Below, piece by piece: positions 47,596 to 56,301 of a stretch of 64,000 nt of DNA; within the stretch, counting starts at the first letter, position 1; every line of letters begins with the position of its first letter. A model generated the notes under the pieces. That model ran no database searches. It worked only from the letters and a program-made list of their open reading frames with translations, and was not told the DNA's origin. Position numbers and translations under genes: made by a program. Source of the stretch: Brevundimonas sp. Root1279 (GTDB lineage Bacteria > Pseudomonadota > Alphaproteobacteria > Caulobacterales > Caulobacteraceae). The stretch covers positions 186,163 to 250,162 of the forward strand of contig NZ_LMEB01000007.1 in the NCBI RefSeq assembly GCF_001425945.1, in the 5' to 3' direction.

Positions 47596-48267
47596 GTGAA
47601 GGTCTTTCAGCCCATCCTCGCCGGCGCGACGATCCGCGACCGGATCGTCGCCTGCCTCGGCGCCCTGATCGGCATCGCAGTGACCGGCCTGGTCAGTCGC
47701 GCCCTGCTGCCCGGGCAGGCCGCCGCCGGGCTGATCCTGACCGCCTCGATGGGCGCCTCGGCGGTGCTGCTGTTCGTGGTGCCTGCGAGTCCGCTCGCCC
47801 AGCCCTGGTCGATCATCGGCGGCAACGTCATCTCGGCGGCGGTGGGGGTCACCGCGGCCCTGCTGATCAAGGACCCGATCGTGGCCGGGGCAGTCGCGGT
47901 CGCCGCCTCGATAGCCGCCATGTCCCTGGCGCGCTGCCTGCATCCCCCCGGCGGCGGCGCGGCGCTGGTGGCGGTGCTCGGCGGTCCGGTGATCGCAGGG
48001 GCGGGCTATTCGTTTGTCGTGTCGCCGGTGCTGATTGACGCCGTGCTGCTGACCGCGACGGGCTATCTGTTCCACCGCTTCTCGGGCCACGCCTATCCGC
48101 ACCGCACGGCCGCCGTGGCCCAGCCGGCCGGCCTGGAGCTTACAGAGGCCGACGTCGACGCCGCTTTGGCCGAGTTCGGCGAGCCCCTCGACGTCAGCCG
48201 CGACGACCTGCGCCTGATCGCACAGACGGCGGCCTCGCGCGCCTTCGCCCGCGTAAGCCGCCCTTAA
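47596..48267 (+). CDS. HPP family membrane protein
   Basis: This 223-residue inner membrane protein has four or five hydrophobic segments and the signature SLARCLHPPGGGAALVAVLGG that names the family (His-Pro-Pro), preceded by ASMGASAVLLFVVPASPLAQPWSIIGGNVISA. Some members transport nitrite in chloroplasts and cyanobacteria; the bacterial role is uncertain. The C-terminal 50 residues are soluble and acidic. A GTG start 4 bp after the bioB stop indicates a shared transcript. Confidence 0.88.
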   Translation: MKVFQPILAGATIRDRIVACLGALIGIAVTGLVSRALLPGQAAAGLILTASMGASAVLLFVVPASPLAQPWSIIGGNVISAAVGVTAALLIKDPIVAGAVAVAASIAAMSLARCLHPPGGGAALVAVLGGPVIAGAGYSFVVSPVLIDAVLLTATGYLFHRFSGHAYPHRTAAVAQPAGLELTEADVDAALAEFGEPLDVSRDDLRLIAQTAASRAFARVSRP

Positions 48268-48290
48268 GCGACGCCCCGGACCCTGCCCTC

Positions 48291-48944
48291 ATGAACCGCA
48301 AAGCTCGCGCCGCCGCCCGAACCGCCCTTGTCGCCCTGGCGGCGGCCGTCCTGTCCGGCTGCACGCCCGATCCGTCGACGGATCCGATCGAGACCGGATC
48401 GGTCCTGCTCGAGATTTCGCCCGCCTCCATCCTCTCGCCGGACGGGACGATGACCTTGCTCTACGGCGGCGAGACCGACCCTGGCGTCCTCCTGAGCGGA
48501 GGCTTCCTGCAGCGCACGCCGATCGCCACGTTCGACCCGCCCGCCAGGGTCTCTTGGGCTCCCGATTCCCGCCACTTCTTCATCAACGACTCGGGCGGCG
48601 GCGAATGGAGCAACTTCCGGCTCTGGTCTGCGCGCGGCGGCAGCCCGGTCGAGTCGGAGACGCTGCGGCAGGCCGCGATCGATACGCTGGCGCGCCTCAA
48701 CGGCTGTGGAGACGCCAGGACGATCAATGTGCTCACTCACGGGATGGGCTGGGCCGAAGGCGGCAAGCGGGTCCTGGTGCTCGCGGAGGTGCGGCGGTCG
48801 AGCCGAGACTGCGTCCGCAGCGGGGTCGACTACATCCTGGTGGTCGCCGACCCGGACGCCGGGACGATCGTGGAGACCCACGTTGAGGGCGAGGCGCGCG
48901 AGGCTTATCCGACCCTTGAATGGACGCCCGTAACCGAGCCTTAA
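48291..48944 (+). CDS. Lipoprotein of unknown function
   Basis: This 217-residue protein has a lipoprotein signal (ALVALAAAVLSGCTPD, Cys24). The remaining part has beta-propeller-like strands (SPDGTMTLLYGG, VSWAPDSRHFFINDSGGGEWSNFRLW), as in WD40-like or TolB-like repeats, but too few to form a whole propeller. Cys pairs (GCGD, RDC) may form disulfides. No family recognised. It follows the HPP gene by 23 bp. Confidence 0.6.
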   Translation: MNRKARAAARTALVALAAAVLSGCTPDPSTDPIETGSVLLEISPASILSPDGTMTLLYGGETDPGVLLSGGFLQRTPIATFDPPARVSWAPDSRHFFINDSGGGEWSNFRLWSARGGSPVESETLRQAAIDTLARLNGCGDARTINVLTHGMGWAEGGKRVLVLAEVRRSSRDCVRSGVDYILVVADPDAGTIVETHVEGEAREAYPTLEWTPVTEP

Positions 48945-48967
48945 AGCCCGCGCTCTAGGGTGGCGCC

Positions 48968-49360
48968 ATGGATCGTCGCGCCCTCCTCGGATTGAAGTCC
49001 GCCACCCCCCAAACCGACGTCGTCAAGACGAGCGGCGGCGGCGGCGGGGCGCCGCAGCCCAGCTACACCCGCCTGCCGACGATCACGGCCAACATTCGGC
49101 GGCCTGGCGGGGCCATGGGCGTGATGACGGTCGAGACCGGGATCGACGTGCCGGACGCCGCCCTGCGCACCCGCGCCGCCCAGTCGACGCCGCGCCTGCG
49201 CGCCGCCTATGCCGTGGTGGTGCAGCAAACCGCCAACGCCCTGCTCCCGGGAGCTCCGCCGGACCTGGAGCGGCTGATCGGCCAGCTTCAGGCGGCGACG
49301 GACCGGACCCTCGGACGGGCCGGCGCGCGGCTGCTCATCGGCACGGTGATGGTGGCGTAG
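48968..49360 (+). CDS. Small protein with Tat-like N-terminus, unknown function
   Basis: This 130-residue protein begins DRRALLGLKS, a short twin-arginine-like start without a clear hydrophobic core. A Gly-rich linker (TSGGGGGAPQPSY) precedes a compact domain, TANIRRPGGAMGVMTVETGIDVPDAALR...LLIGTVMVA. The final 60 residues look like a periplasmic helix-strand domain similar in pattern to FliL C-termini, though no membrane helix is present. I do not recognise the family. Its TAG stop is the first base triplet of a hairpin of 7-bp repeats. Confidence 0.55.
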   Translation: MDRRALLGLKSATPQTDVVKTSGGGGGAPQPSYTRLPTITANIRRPGGAMGVMTVETGIDVPDAALRTRAAQSTPRLRAAYAVVVQQTANALLPGAPPDLERLIGQLQAATDRTLGRAGARLLIGTVMVA

Positions 49361-49428
49361 GGTCGAGGGTTGAGGGTCCGCGGCCCAAGCCCCCGATTTC
49401 CTCACTCGCCCCTCGACCCTCGACCCTA
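49358..49428. repeat. Heptamer-repeat hairpin between converging genes
   Basis: The left arm TAGGGTCGAGGGTTGAGGGT (49358-49377) pairs with the right arm ending at 49428 with one or two mismatches. The unit is GGTCGAG or GGTTGAG in 7-bp steps. Each arm begins with the TAG stop codon of one of the two converging genes (49358-49360 and 49428-49426), so both coding regions end inside the palindrome. Confidence 0.92.
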
Positions 49429-50400
49429 GTCCTTGGTCGGACTCACCCGGCTCGCATCGCCATAGGTCAGGGCCAGGAAGACGTCCTCGAGGTCCGGGTC
49501 CTCGGTGGTGATGTCGTGGATGGTCACGCCGGCGGCGCGCACCGCGGCCAGGACCTGCTCCACCGACGACTGACCCTTCTTGTAGGTGATCGCGAAGGCG
49601 CCGTTCGGTCGGGCGGCGACCTCGAAGCCCTTGACCGTCGGCAGGCCGGCCAGCTCGCCCTCGGGGGTGACCACGACGTTGCGGGTGTCGAGACGGCGCA
49701 GTAGCTGCGGCGTCGGCTCGCAGGCCACGACCTCGCCGCGGTTCATGATGGCGATGGTGTCGCAGAGCTCCTGCGCCTCTTCGAGGTAGTGGGTGGTCAG
49801 CAGGATGGTGACGCCCTCGGCGTTGATCCGGCGCACGTACTCCCACAGCTGGCGGCGCAGCTCGACGTCGACGCCGGCGGTGGGCTCGTCGAGGATCAGG
49901 ATGGGCGGATTGTGGACCAGGGCCTTGGCCACCATCAGCCGGCGCTTCATGCCGCCGGACAGGGCCCGGACATAGGCGTTGGCCTTGTCGGTCAGCCCCA
50001 GGGCGGCCAGCAGCTCGTCCGAGCGGCGCTCGTTCTTGGGCACGCCGTAGAAGCCGGCCTGGACCTCCAGCGCCTCGCGCGGGGTGAAGAAGACGTCGGC
50101 GACGATCTCCTGCGGCACCACGCCCAGGGCGGCGCGCGCGTCGCGCGGCTGTTTGTCGATGTCGCGGCCCCAGATCGAGGCCGTGCCGCCCGTCTTGTTG
50201 ACGATGCCGGCGAGGATGTTGATCAGCGTCGACTTGCCCGCGCCGTTGGGGCCCAGCAGGCCGAACATGGAGCCGCGCGGAATGACCAGGTCGACGCCGC
50301 GCAGGGCCGTCTTGGCCGGGGCCTTCTTGGTCCCAGCGTAGGTCTTCTCCAGCCCCCGCACCTCGATGGCGTTGTCGGGCAGGGCGTCGTGATCGGTCAT
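49426..50400 (-). CDS. ABC-2 type transporter ATP-binding protein
   Basis: This 324-residue ATPase has Walker A GPNGAGKSTLINILAG (about 54-69), Q-loop VVPQEIVADVFFTPRE, signature LSGGMKRRLMVAKALVHNPP, Walker B LILDEPTAGVD and H-loop TTHYLEEAQELCD. The C-terminal 80 residues form the accessory domain seen in drug- and polysaccharide-type exporters, ending with TTEDPDLEDVFLALTY. The partner permease is not in the window on this side; it may lie elsewhere. Confidence 0.92.
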   Translation of the reverse strand: MTDHDALPDNAIEVRGLEKTYAGTKKAPAKTALRGVDLVIPRGSMFGLLGPNGAGKSTLINILAGIVNKTGGTASIWGRDIDKQPRDARAALGVVPQEIVADVFFTPREALEVQAGFYGVPKNERRSDELLAALGLTDKANAYVRALSGGMKRRLMVAKALVHNPPILILDEPTAGVDVELRRQLWEYVRRINAEGVTILLTTHYLEEAQELCDTIAIMNRGEVVACEPTPQLLRRLDTRNVVVTPEGELAGLPTVKGFEVAARPNGAFAITYKKGQSSVEQVLAAVRAAGVTIHDITTEDPDLEDVFLALTYGDASRVSPTKD

Positions 50401-50482
50401 GGTCGGCTTTCGCGAAACAGTGCGCCTAGGTAGGCGCGCGGGGCCTCACCGCCAAGCCCGGCGTCGGTCATGTAAAACACGC

Positions 50483-50537
50483 TTGACAGCCCGCCAGATT
50501 ATGTCTAGCTTGCTTGTCATTATGAACAGCTTGCTTG
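50483..50537 (+). promoter_or_regulatory. Promoter with direct repeats AGCTTGCTTG upstream of a small membrane protein gene
   Basis: A TTGACA box at 50483-50488 and TAGCTT at 50506-50511 are spaced by 17 bp and could form a promoter. AGCTTGCTTG occurs at 50507-50516 and again at 50528-50537, a spacing of 21 bp or two helical turns. GCTTGAC also occurs at the -35 box. The layout suits an operator for a repressor that covers the -10 region. The AT content here is higher than around it. Confidence 0.5.
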
Positions 50538-50550
50538 ACGGAATATCGTG

Positions 50551-50805
50551 ATGAGCCGCACCCGACTGATCGGCTGGACCGCCTTCGCCTTCTGCATTCT
50601 GGGCTACGGCGCCTTCACCGCCATCTTCGTGCTGAACCGCATGGGCCACCTTGAAATGCGCGATGTCCTGATCTTCGGCGGCCCGGCCGCAGTGATCGGC
50701 GAGATCGGCCTGTGGGTCGCGGCCGGGTGCCTGGGCTGGACCCTGTTCAAGCGTCGCAAGGCCCTGTTCGACCGGATGTTCCGCCGCACGCCCCGCGAGG
50801 TTTGA
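50551..50805 (+). CDS. Small membrane protein, two helices
   Basis: This 84-residue protein has two hydrophobic segments (WTAFAFCILGYGAFTAIFVL and VIGEIGLWVAAGCLGWTLF) and a basic C-terminal tail (KRRKALFDRMFRRTPREV). No family recognised. ATG 50551 is used; the GTG at 50548 adds one residue. The direct repeats AGCTTGCTTG upstream suggest specific regulation. Confidence 0.6.
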   Translation: MSRTRLIGWTAFAFCILGYGAFTAIFVLNRMGHLEMRDVLIFGGPAAVIGEIGLWVAAGCLGWTLFKRRKALFDRMFRRTPREV

Positions 50806-50864
50806 CGCAGAGGGCCGGTCCTTCTAGGGGTTCAGCGACTGCCTCCCCTATCCAAGGTCGCCCC

Positions 50865-51104
50865 ATGCCGCCCCGCCACCTCGATGCGATCATCCCGCCG
50901 CCGGAAGAGATCGTGGTCTCGACCAAGCGCGTGGCCTGCGACGGCGGCGGCGGCGCGCTCGGCCATCCGCTCGTCTACATGGACATGGGTGAGGACAACC
51001 ACGTCGAGTGCGGCTACTGCGACCGCCGCTTCGTGCTGTCGGCCCATCCCAAGGCCGAGAACGAGTACAGCAGCCCCGCCGCCCGCCCGCCCGAGGCGCA
51101 CTGA
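50865..51104 (+). CDS. Zinc-finger domain-containing protein (zf-CHCC type)
   Basis: This 79-residue protein carries the zf-CHCC pattern: Cys in RVACDGGGGALGHPLVYM with the His of GHP, and Cys-x2-Cys in VECGYCDRRFVLSA. The family includes the NDUFS6 accessory subunit of complex I and many small bacterial zinc proteins. Start 50865 (MPPRHLDA) excludes an upstream stretch without similarity. It precedes cobT by 17 bp in the same direction. Confidence 0.88.
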   Translation: MPPRHLDAIIPPPEEIVVSTKRVACDGGGGALGHPLVYMDMGEDNHVECGYCDRRFVLSAHPKAENEYSSPAARPPEAH

Positions 51105-51121
51105 TCGGCTAACCGGACGCC

Positions 51122-52996
51122 ATGGCCTCCGCCGAAACCCCCGCTGAAATCTTCAAGCGCGCGCTGGCCCACGCCGCCCGCGCCCTGGCGGAACAGTCCG
51201 AGCTGGAGGTCCACTTCGGTTCGGACGGGCCGAAGCTCGCCGACGGCGTCCTGACCCTGCCCCATCCGCCGCGCGACCCGGGCGCCCCGGAGAGCGCAGC
51301 CCTGCGCGGCCAGGCCGACCGGCTGGCCCTGCGCCTGGCCAATCACGACGAGGGACTCCACAGCCGTCTGCGGCCCGCCGACCGCATGGCCGCCGAGGTC
51401 TTCGAGGCCGTCGAACAGGCCCGCGTCGAGGCCGTCGGGTCCCAGTCGCTGGCCGGGGTGCGGGCCAACCTCAACGCCGCCCTGCTGACGCGGCTGGAGA
51501 AGACCGGCGCCCTGCGCGTCACCGAGGCCGAGCGGGTTCCCGCCGCCGAGGCGGTGGCCCTGCTGGTGCGCGAACGGCTGACCGGCCAGCGCGCGCCCGA
51601 CGGGGCCGGGGCCCTTCTGGACCTGGTCCGCGCCGATCTGGAGGCCAAGGCGGGGACGAAGATCGACGCCTTGTCCGAGGTGGCCGACGACCAGGTCGCC
51701 TTCGCCGCCCGACTGAAGGATGTGCTGCGGGCGCTGGAGCTGGATCCGGGCGACGCCAACGCGGACGACCGCTCCGAGGACGAGGGCGACCAGGAGCCGG
51801 ACCCGCAGGACCAGGACGCGGCCGACGACCAGGACGACGAGGACGACGCCGGCGGCGGCGAGGGCCAGTCGATGGACGGCTCCAGCGACGACCAGACGGC
51901 CGGCGAGGAACGCGAGAGCCGCCCCGAGGGCGCGCCCGCCGACCCCGACGGCGAGGCCTCGGACGAGGGCCCGGAAGTCAATGAGGGCGCCCTGCCCAAC
52001 CGCCAGCAGACGGCGGACGACGGCCGCGCCATCGACGCCTACCGGGTCTTCACCACCGCCTATGACGAGGTCATCGACGCCGTCGACCTGTGCGACCCCA
52101 ACGAGCTGGAGCGGCTGCGCTCGCTGCTGGACCAGCAGCTGGCGGCCCTGTCCTCGGTGGTGGCGCGGCTGGCCAACAAGCTGCAGCGCCGCCTGATGGC
52201 GCAGCAGAACCGCAGCTGGGCCTTCGACCTCGAGGAGGGGGTGCTCGACACCGCCCGGCTGACCCGGATCATCACCGACCCGACCAGCCCGCTCAGCTTC
52301 AAGGCCGAGAGCGAAAGCCCGTTCCGCGACACCGTCGTGACCCTGCTGCTCGACAATTCGGGCTCGATGCGCGGTCGGCCGATCATGGTGGCGGCGGTCT
52401 GCGCCGACATCCTGGCGCGGACGCTGGAGCGCTGCGGGGTCAAGGTCGAGATCCTCGGCTTCACCACCCGCGCCTGGAAGGGCGGCCAGAGCCGGGAAGC
52501 CTGGATCAGCGCCGGCAAGCCGGGCAATCCGGGGCGGCTCAACGACCTGCGCCACATCATCTACAAGTCCGCCGACGCGCCCTGGCGCCGGGCCAAGAAG
52601 AACCTCGGCCTGATGATGCGCGAGGGGCTTCTGAAGGAGAACATCGACGGCGAGGCCCTGACCTGGGCGCACGACCGGCTGATGGCCCGCACCGAGGCGC
52701 GGCAGATCCTGATGGTCATCTCGGACGGCTCGCCGGTCGACGACTCGACCCAGTCGGCCAACGCCGCCCTGTATCTGGACAAGCACCTGCGCCAGGTCAT
52801 CGAGCATATCGAGACCAAGTCGCCGGTCGAGCTGATCGCGATCGGCATCGGCCACGACGTGACCCGCTGGTACCGCCGCGCCGTGACCATCGTCGACGTC
52901 GAGCAGCTGGGCGGGGTGATGATCGAGAAGCTGGCCGAGCTGTTCGACAGCGAGGCCAAGGCGGCGCCCAAGCAGCGGCGGCGGAAGGCGGCGTGA
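51122..52996 (+). CDS. cobT: Cobaltochelatase subunit CobT
   Basis: CobT with CobS is the AAA+/VWA partner of CobN in cobalt insertion in the aerobic cobalamin pathway. The 624-residue protein has the N-terminal CobT domain (1-210), an acidic stretch (about 212-300, rich in Asp and Glu as in the family), and the C-terminal VWA domain with the MIDAS motif DNSGSMRG (about 409-416), [17 protein letters not shown] and the [17 protein letters not shown] end. The start is a normal ATG. CobS and CobN are not visible in the window. A GTGA overlap couples it to the next gene. Confidence 0.94.
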   Translation: MASAETPAEIFKRALAHAARALAEQSELEVHFGSDGPKLADGVLTLPHPPRDPGAPESAALRGQADRLALRLANHDEGLHSRLRPADRMAAEVFEAVEQARVEAVGSQSLAGVRANLNAALLTRLEKTGALRVTEAERVPAAEAVALLVRERLTGQRAPDGAGALLDLVRADLEAKAGTKIDALSEVADDQVAFAARLKDVLRALELDPGDANADDRSEDEGDQEPDPQDQDAADDQDDEDDAGGGEGQSMDGSSDDQTAGEERESRPEGAPADPDGEASDEGPEVNEGALPNRQQTADDGRAIDAYRVFTTAYDEVIDAVDLCDPNELERLRSLLDQQLAALSSVVARLANKLQRRLMAQQNRSWAFDLEEGVLDTARLTRIITDPTSPLSFKAESESPFRDTVVTLLLDNSGSMRGRPIMVAAVCADILARTLERCGVKVEILGFTTRAWKGGQSREAWISAGKPGNPGRLNDLRHIIYKSADAPWRRAKKNLGLMMREGLLKENIDGEALTWAHDRLMARTEARQILMVISDGSPVDDSTQSANAALYLDKHLRQVIEHIETKSPVELIAIGIGHDVTRWYRRAVTIVDVEQLGGVMIEKLAELFDSEAKAAPKQRRRKAA

Positions 52997-53973
52997 AGCT
53001 GCTGGCGCGGCTGGCCGGGCTGGTCGCCCTGCTGCCGCTGGCGGCCTGCGCCACGGCGACGGCGGTTCCGCCCCTCCCCGACACCGCACAACCCGGCTGG
53101 ACCGCCGTAGCGGCCTCGACCCGGCCCGTCGGCCTGGGCCTGCCCGGCGGGGCGCGACTGGCGGACGGGGTGCGTTTCGCCGGCGGGGTGGAGCTGGTGC
53201 TGGACGAGGCCTCGCCGTTGCACAGCCTGTCGGACCTGAAGTTGGTCGGCGAGCACGGCTTCGTCAGCGTCACGGACGCCGGCGACCTGGTGCGCGGACG
53301 GCTGGTGCTGGACGGTCGTGGCGAACTGGCGGGAGTGGAAGGCCTGGCCTTCAGGCGGCTGACCCTGCTCGACGGCAGCCCCATCGTCGACAAGACGGAC
53401 GGCGACGCCGAGGGGCTAGCGATCACCGGGGGCGGCGACCTGCTGATCAGCTTCGAGCGGGACCACCGGATCTGGACCTACGGGCCGATCGATAGCCTGC
53501 GCTGGGAGCCTGAGGCCGTCGCTCGGCCGGACTTCGCCTTCACGCTGAACGACGGCATGGAGGGCATCGCCGCGGCCCCGGGCGGCTGGCGCGTCGCCGG
53601 CGAGAGCGGGGGCGTCTGGAGATGTACGCCGCGCGCCTGTTCGCAGGTCGTGGCGCCGCCGCAAGACCCTCTGCCCGACAGCGAATACCGGATCACCGGC
53701 ATGGACCGCGACCCGGCCGGCGACTGGTTCGTGGTGCAGCGCCTCTACCGCCCGCCAGTTGACGCCCGCGCCCAGGTGCGGCGCATGGCCGAGGACGGAG
53801 CGCTCGGCCCGGTGCTGATCGAGCTGAAGCTGCCCGGCACGACCGACAATTTCGAAGGAATCGCCGCCGCGCCCCGCGGCGACGGCGTACGGCTGTACAT
53901 GCTGTCGGACGACAACGGCGCAGACGTGCAGCGGACGCTGCTGCTGGCGTTCGACGTCAGACCCGCTCGCTGA
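52993..53973 (+). CDS. Esterase-like activity of phytase family lipoprotein
   Basis: This 326-residue lipoprotein uses a GTG start that overlaps the cobT stop by 4 bp (GTGA). The signal ends at lipobox LAACATA (Cys17-18). The body fits the phytase-like/esterase-like beta-propeller family: [64 protein letters not shown] and [23 protein letters not shown]. The repeated EGxA motifs are typical. It converges on coq7 with an overlap of 17 bp (53957-53973). Confidence 0.82.
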   Translation: MKLLARLAGLVALLPLAACATATAVPPLPDTAQPGWTAVAASTRPVGLGLPGGARLADGVRFAGGVELVLDEASPLHSLSDLKLVGEHGFVSVTDAGDLVRGRLVLDGRGELAGVEGLAFRRLTLLDGSPIVDKTDGDAEGLAITGGGDLLISFERDHRIWTYGPIDSLRWEPEAVARPDFAFTLNDGMEGIAAAPGGWRVAGESGGVWRCTPRACSQVVAPPQDPLPDSEYRITGMDRDPAGDWFVVQRLYRPPVDARAQVRRMAEDGALGPVLIELKLPGTTDNFEGIAAAPRGDGVRLYMLSDDNGADVQRTLLLAFDVRPAR

Positions 53974-54556
53974 CCTTGATCGCCGCGCGGCAGCCGGCCT
54001 TGATCACCGCACTGAGCAGGCCGTAGCCGGGGGCCTCGCGGCTGCCGTGTTCAACGGCGTGGTCATGGTGGGCCATCTCCTCGTCGCGGAAGCGGCTCAG
54101 TTCAGCGGCCAGGGCCGGGTCGCGGTCCTGCAGCTCCGCGATCTGTTCGGCGTAGTGTTTCTCGATCACGTCCTCGACCGCCTCGGTGCAGGCGTGGGCG
54201 GCTTTCTCGCCCATCAGGGCGGTGCCGGCGCCGAGGGCCAGGGCGGCCAGGCGCCAGACCGGGGTCATGACCGTGGGGCGGACGCGCTCGGCGTTGAGCA
54301 GGGCGTCGAAGCGGGCGAGATGGACCGCCTCCTGGCCGCGCATCTCCTCGAGATCGGCGGCGATGGCGTCCTTGCCGGCGCGACCCTCGAAGACGGCGCG
54401 CTGGGCCCGATAGATGTGAACGGCGGCGTATTCGCCGGCGTGGTCGACCCGCAGGATCTCGGCGCGGCGACGCCGGCTGGCGCCGACGCCGGGACGCGGC
54501 AGCGGGGTCTTGTGGGCCGGTTCGGCCACGGGTTCAGGGGCGCGGGGCGCGGGCAT
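53957..54556 (-). CDS. coq7: Demethoxyubiquinone hydroxylase (Coq7/UbiF type)
   Basis: Coq7 is the diiron monooxygenase that hydroxylates demethoxyubiquinone at C5 in ubiquinone synthesis. The 199-residue protein starts at 54556 (MPAPRAPE). It has the duplicated four-helix diiron core: LRVDHAGEYAAVHIYRAQ, MRGQEAVHLARFDALL, GEKAAHACTEAVEDVIEKHY and RDEEMAHHDHAVEHG, whose Glu and ExxH residues bind two irons. It overlaps dsbB upstream by 23 bp and the converging lipoprotein gene downstream by 17 bp. Confidence 0.93.
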   Translation of the reverse strand: MPAPRAPEPVAEPAHKTPLPRPGVGASRRRRAEILRVDHAGEYAAVHIYRAQRAVFEGRAGKDAIAADLEEMRGQEAVHLARFDALLNAERVRPTVMTPVWRLAALALGAGTALMGEKAAHACTEAVEDVIEKHYAEQIAELQDRDPALAAELSRFRDEEMAHHDHAVEHGSREAPGYGLLSAVIKAGCRAAIKVSERV

Positions 54557-55064
54557 CCTTGGGCCTCTTGGCGGCGAGCAGGCTGAACACGGCAAGCGCG
54601 GCCGAGATCAGCACGTTCCATCCTGCCATTGACAGGCCGAGGAAGCGCCACGTCACCGCGTCGCAGAGGACCGCACGCTCGGTCGCGCCGCCGAAGGCCA
54701 GGGCCGCCATCGCCTCAAGATCGACCCCGCCGCCGCCGGCGCAGGCCGCGGGCAGCTCCCACCATTGGTTCTCGCCGCCCAGGTGGAACAGGGCGGTGAT
54801 CGTCCCGGTGGTGAAGACCACGGCCAGGAGGAAGGCGGCGATGCGCGGGGTGCCGCGGCTGCCGCGGCTGATCACGTGCCAGAGGGTGGCGGTCAGGGCG
54901 ATGGCCACGGCGCCCCAGTAGACCTCGCGCTGCTTGAGACAGAGGTTGCACGGCGCCAGGCCTGCAAAGCGCTCGAACGCATGGGCCGTGGCCAGCATCG
55001 CCAGGGAAATGGCGAGGGCGAAGGCGGTCCACCACCGCGTCAGGAGTCGATAAAGGCCTCTCAT
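54534..55064 (-). CDS. dsbB: Disulfide bond formation protein DsbB
   Basis: DsbB oxidises DsbA and passes the electrons to ubiquinone. The 176-residue inner membrane protein has four hydrophobic helices. The first Cys pair is APCNLCLKQR (about 38-47). The second periplasmic loop holds Cys in LPAACAGGG and AVLCDAVTWRFLGLSMAGWNVL. The end overlaps coq7 by 23 bp, a link of two quinone-related genes. Start 55064 gives a normal length. Confidence 0.92.
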   Translation of the reverse strand: MRGLYRLLTRWWTAFALAISLAMLATAHAFERFAGLAPCNLCLKQREVYWGAVAIALTATLWHVISRGSRGTPRIAAFLLAVVFTTGTITALFHLGGENQWWELPAACAGGGGVDLEAMAALAFGGATERAVLCDAVTWRFLGLSMAGWNVLISAALAVFSLLAAKRPKDARAPRP

Positions 55065-55090
55065 CGGACGATGTTCATAGCTGGGCCGGA

Positions 55091-55112
55091 GGCGAGGGTC
55101 GAGGGTCGAGGC
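55091..55112. repeat. Short heptamer repeat (GAGGGTC) upstream of dsbB
   Basis: GCGAGGGTCGAGGGTCGAGG contains two GAGGGTC units and part of a third in 7-bp steps. It lies in the 79 bp gap between the YqaA-like gene and dsbB. Unlike the other heptamer arrays it has no strong partner arm. Confidence 0.75.
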
Positions 55113-55143
55113 GCCGCCGACCGTTGACCTCGTCCGTCGCTGC

Positions 55144-55728
55144 TCAGAGCAGGTACTTCACCGCCACGAAGGCGCCGACGAGGACGACCAGGCCAATCAC
55201 GGTCCACATGGCCAACCGCTTCTCGACCATTTCGAGCATGGCGGGTCCCCAGCGCTTGAGCACGAAGGCCACCAGGAAGAACCGCGCGCCGCGCGTGACG
55301 ACGCACAGGGCGAAGAAGAGAGCCAGATTGAACTGGAAGATGCCCGAGGCGATGGTGATCAGCTTGAACGGGATCGGGGTCAGGCCCTTGATCAGGATCA
55401 CCCAGGCGCCGTGCTGCTGGAACAGGGCCTTGGACGCCTCGAAGGTGTCAGCCTTGCCGAGCAGCGACAGGATCCACATCCCGACCGGCTCCAGCCAGTA
55501 GCCGATGGCGTAGCCCAGCAACGCCCCCAGCACGGACGCGATGGTGCAGACCGTGGCGTAGAAGTAGGCGCGGTCCGGTCGGGCCAGCACCATGGGCGCC
55601 AACATGACGTCTGGCGGGATTGGGAAGAAGGAGCTCTCGGCGAACGAGACCACGGCCAGCGACCGGGTCGCGTGACGGTGGCGGGCCAGCGAGAAGACCC
55701 AGTCGTAAAGCTTGCGAAGCAAATCCAT
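55144..55728 (-). CDS. YqaA family (VTT/DedA-like) membrane protein
   Basis: This 194-residue inner membrane protein starts at 55728 (MDLLRKLYDWVF). The VTT/SNARE-associated domain is shown by VSFAESSFFPIPPDVMLAPMVLARP, GALLGYAIGYWLEP and ILIKGLTPIPFKLITIASGIFQFNL. The pair of Pro-rich reentrant loops (FFPIPPD, LTPIPFK) is diagnostic of the DedA superfamily. Members maintain membrane lipid distribution or proton motive force. A longer reading adds 150 residues from antisense gloA sequence and is rejected. Confidence 0.88.
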   Translation of the reverse strand: MDLLRKLYDWVFSLARHRHATRSLAVVSFAESSFFPIPPDVMLAPMVLARPDRAYFYATVCTIASVLGALLGYAIGYWLEPVGMWILSLLGKADTFEASKALFQQHGAWVILIKGLTPIPFKLITIASGIFQFNLALFFALCVVTRGARFFLVAFVLKRWGPAMLEMVEKRLAMWTVIGLVVLVGAFVAVKYLL

Positions 55729-55860
55729 TCCCCGACGGCGAGCTCTCGGCTCTAGCAGTCCCCGGGGCGGGGCGCACCTGTGGAAACATCGCGTGAGTCG
55801 CGGTCGCGGCGATGGGTCGCTATAGAAGAGGAACCGCCTCTCCCCGGGACCGGAACAGCC

Positions 55861-56301
55861 ATGCGCTACCTGCACACCATGGTCCGCGTGACGGACCTCG
55901 ACGCCTCGCTGCATTTCTACTGTGACCTGCTGGGTCTGCAGGAGATGCGGCGCATGGACAATGAGGCCGGGCGCTTCAGCCTGATCTTCCTGGCCGCCCC
56001 GAAGGACGGCGAACGGTCCAACGCGGAGCGGTCGCCCGAGGTCGAACTGACCTTCAACTGGGACCCGCAGCCCTACGACGGCGGGCGCAATTTCGGCCAC
56101 CTGGCCTACAAGGTCGACGACATCTACGCCGCCTGCGAGCGGCTGCAGGCCGGCGGGGTGACCATCAACCGGCCGCCCCGCGACGGTCACATGGCCTTCG
56201 TACGGTCGCCCGACGGCATCTCGATCGAGTTGCTGCAGGAGGGCGCGCCCCTGGCCCCCGCGGAACCCTGGGCCTCCATGCCCAACACCGGGAGCTGGTG
56301 A
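55861..56301 (+). CDS. gloA: Lactoylglutathione lyase (glyoxalase I)
   Basis: GloA converts the hemithioacetal of methylglyoxal and glutathione to S-lactoylglutathione. The 146-residue VOC-fold protein starts at 55861. Metal ligands are visible as His5 (YLHTMVRV), Glu in VELTFNWD (about 61), His in NFGHLAYKVDD (about 79) and Glu in GISIELLQEG (about 123). Length fits the small Ni(II)-type GloA of proteobacteria. Its stop overlaps the next gene by 4 bp (GTGA). Confidence 0.9.
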   Translation: MRYLHTMVRVTDLDASLHFYCDLLGLQEMRRMDNEAGRFSLIFLAAPKDGERSNAERSPEVELTFNWDPQPYDGGRNFGHLAYKVDDIYAACERLQAGGVTINRPPRDGHMAFVRSPDGISIELLQEGAPLAPAEPWASMPNTGSW

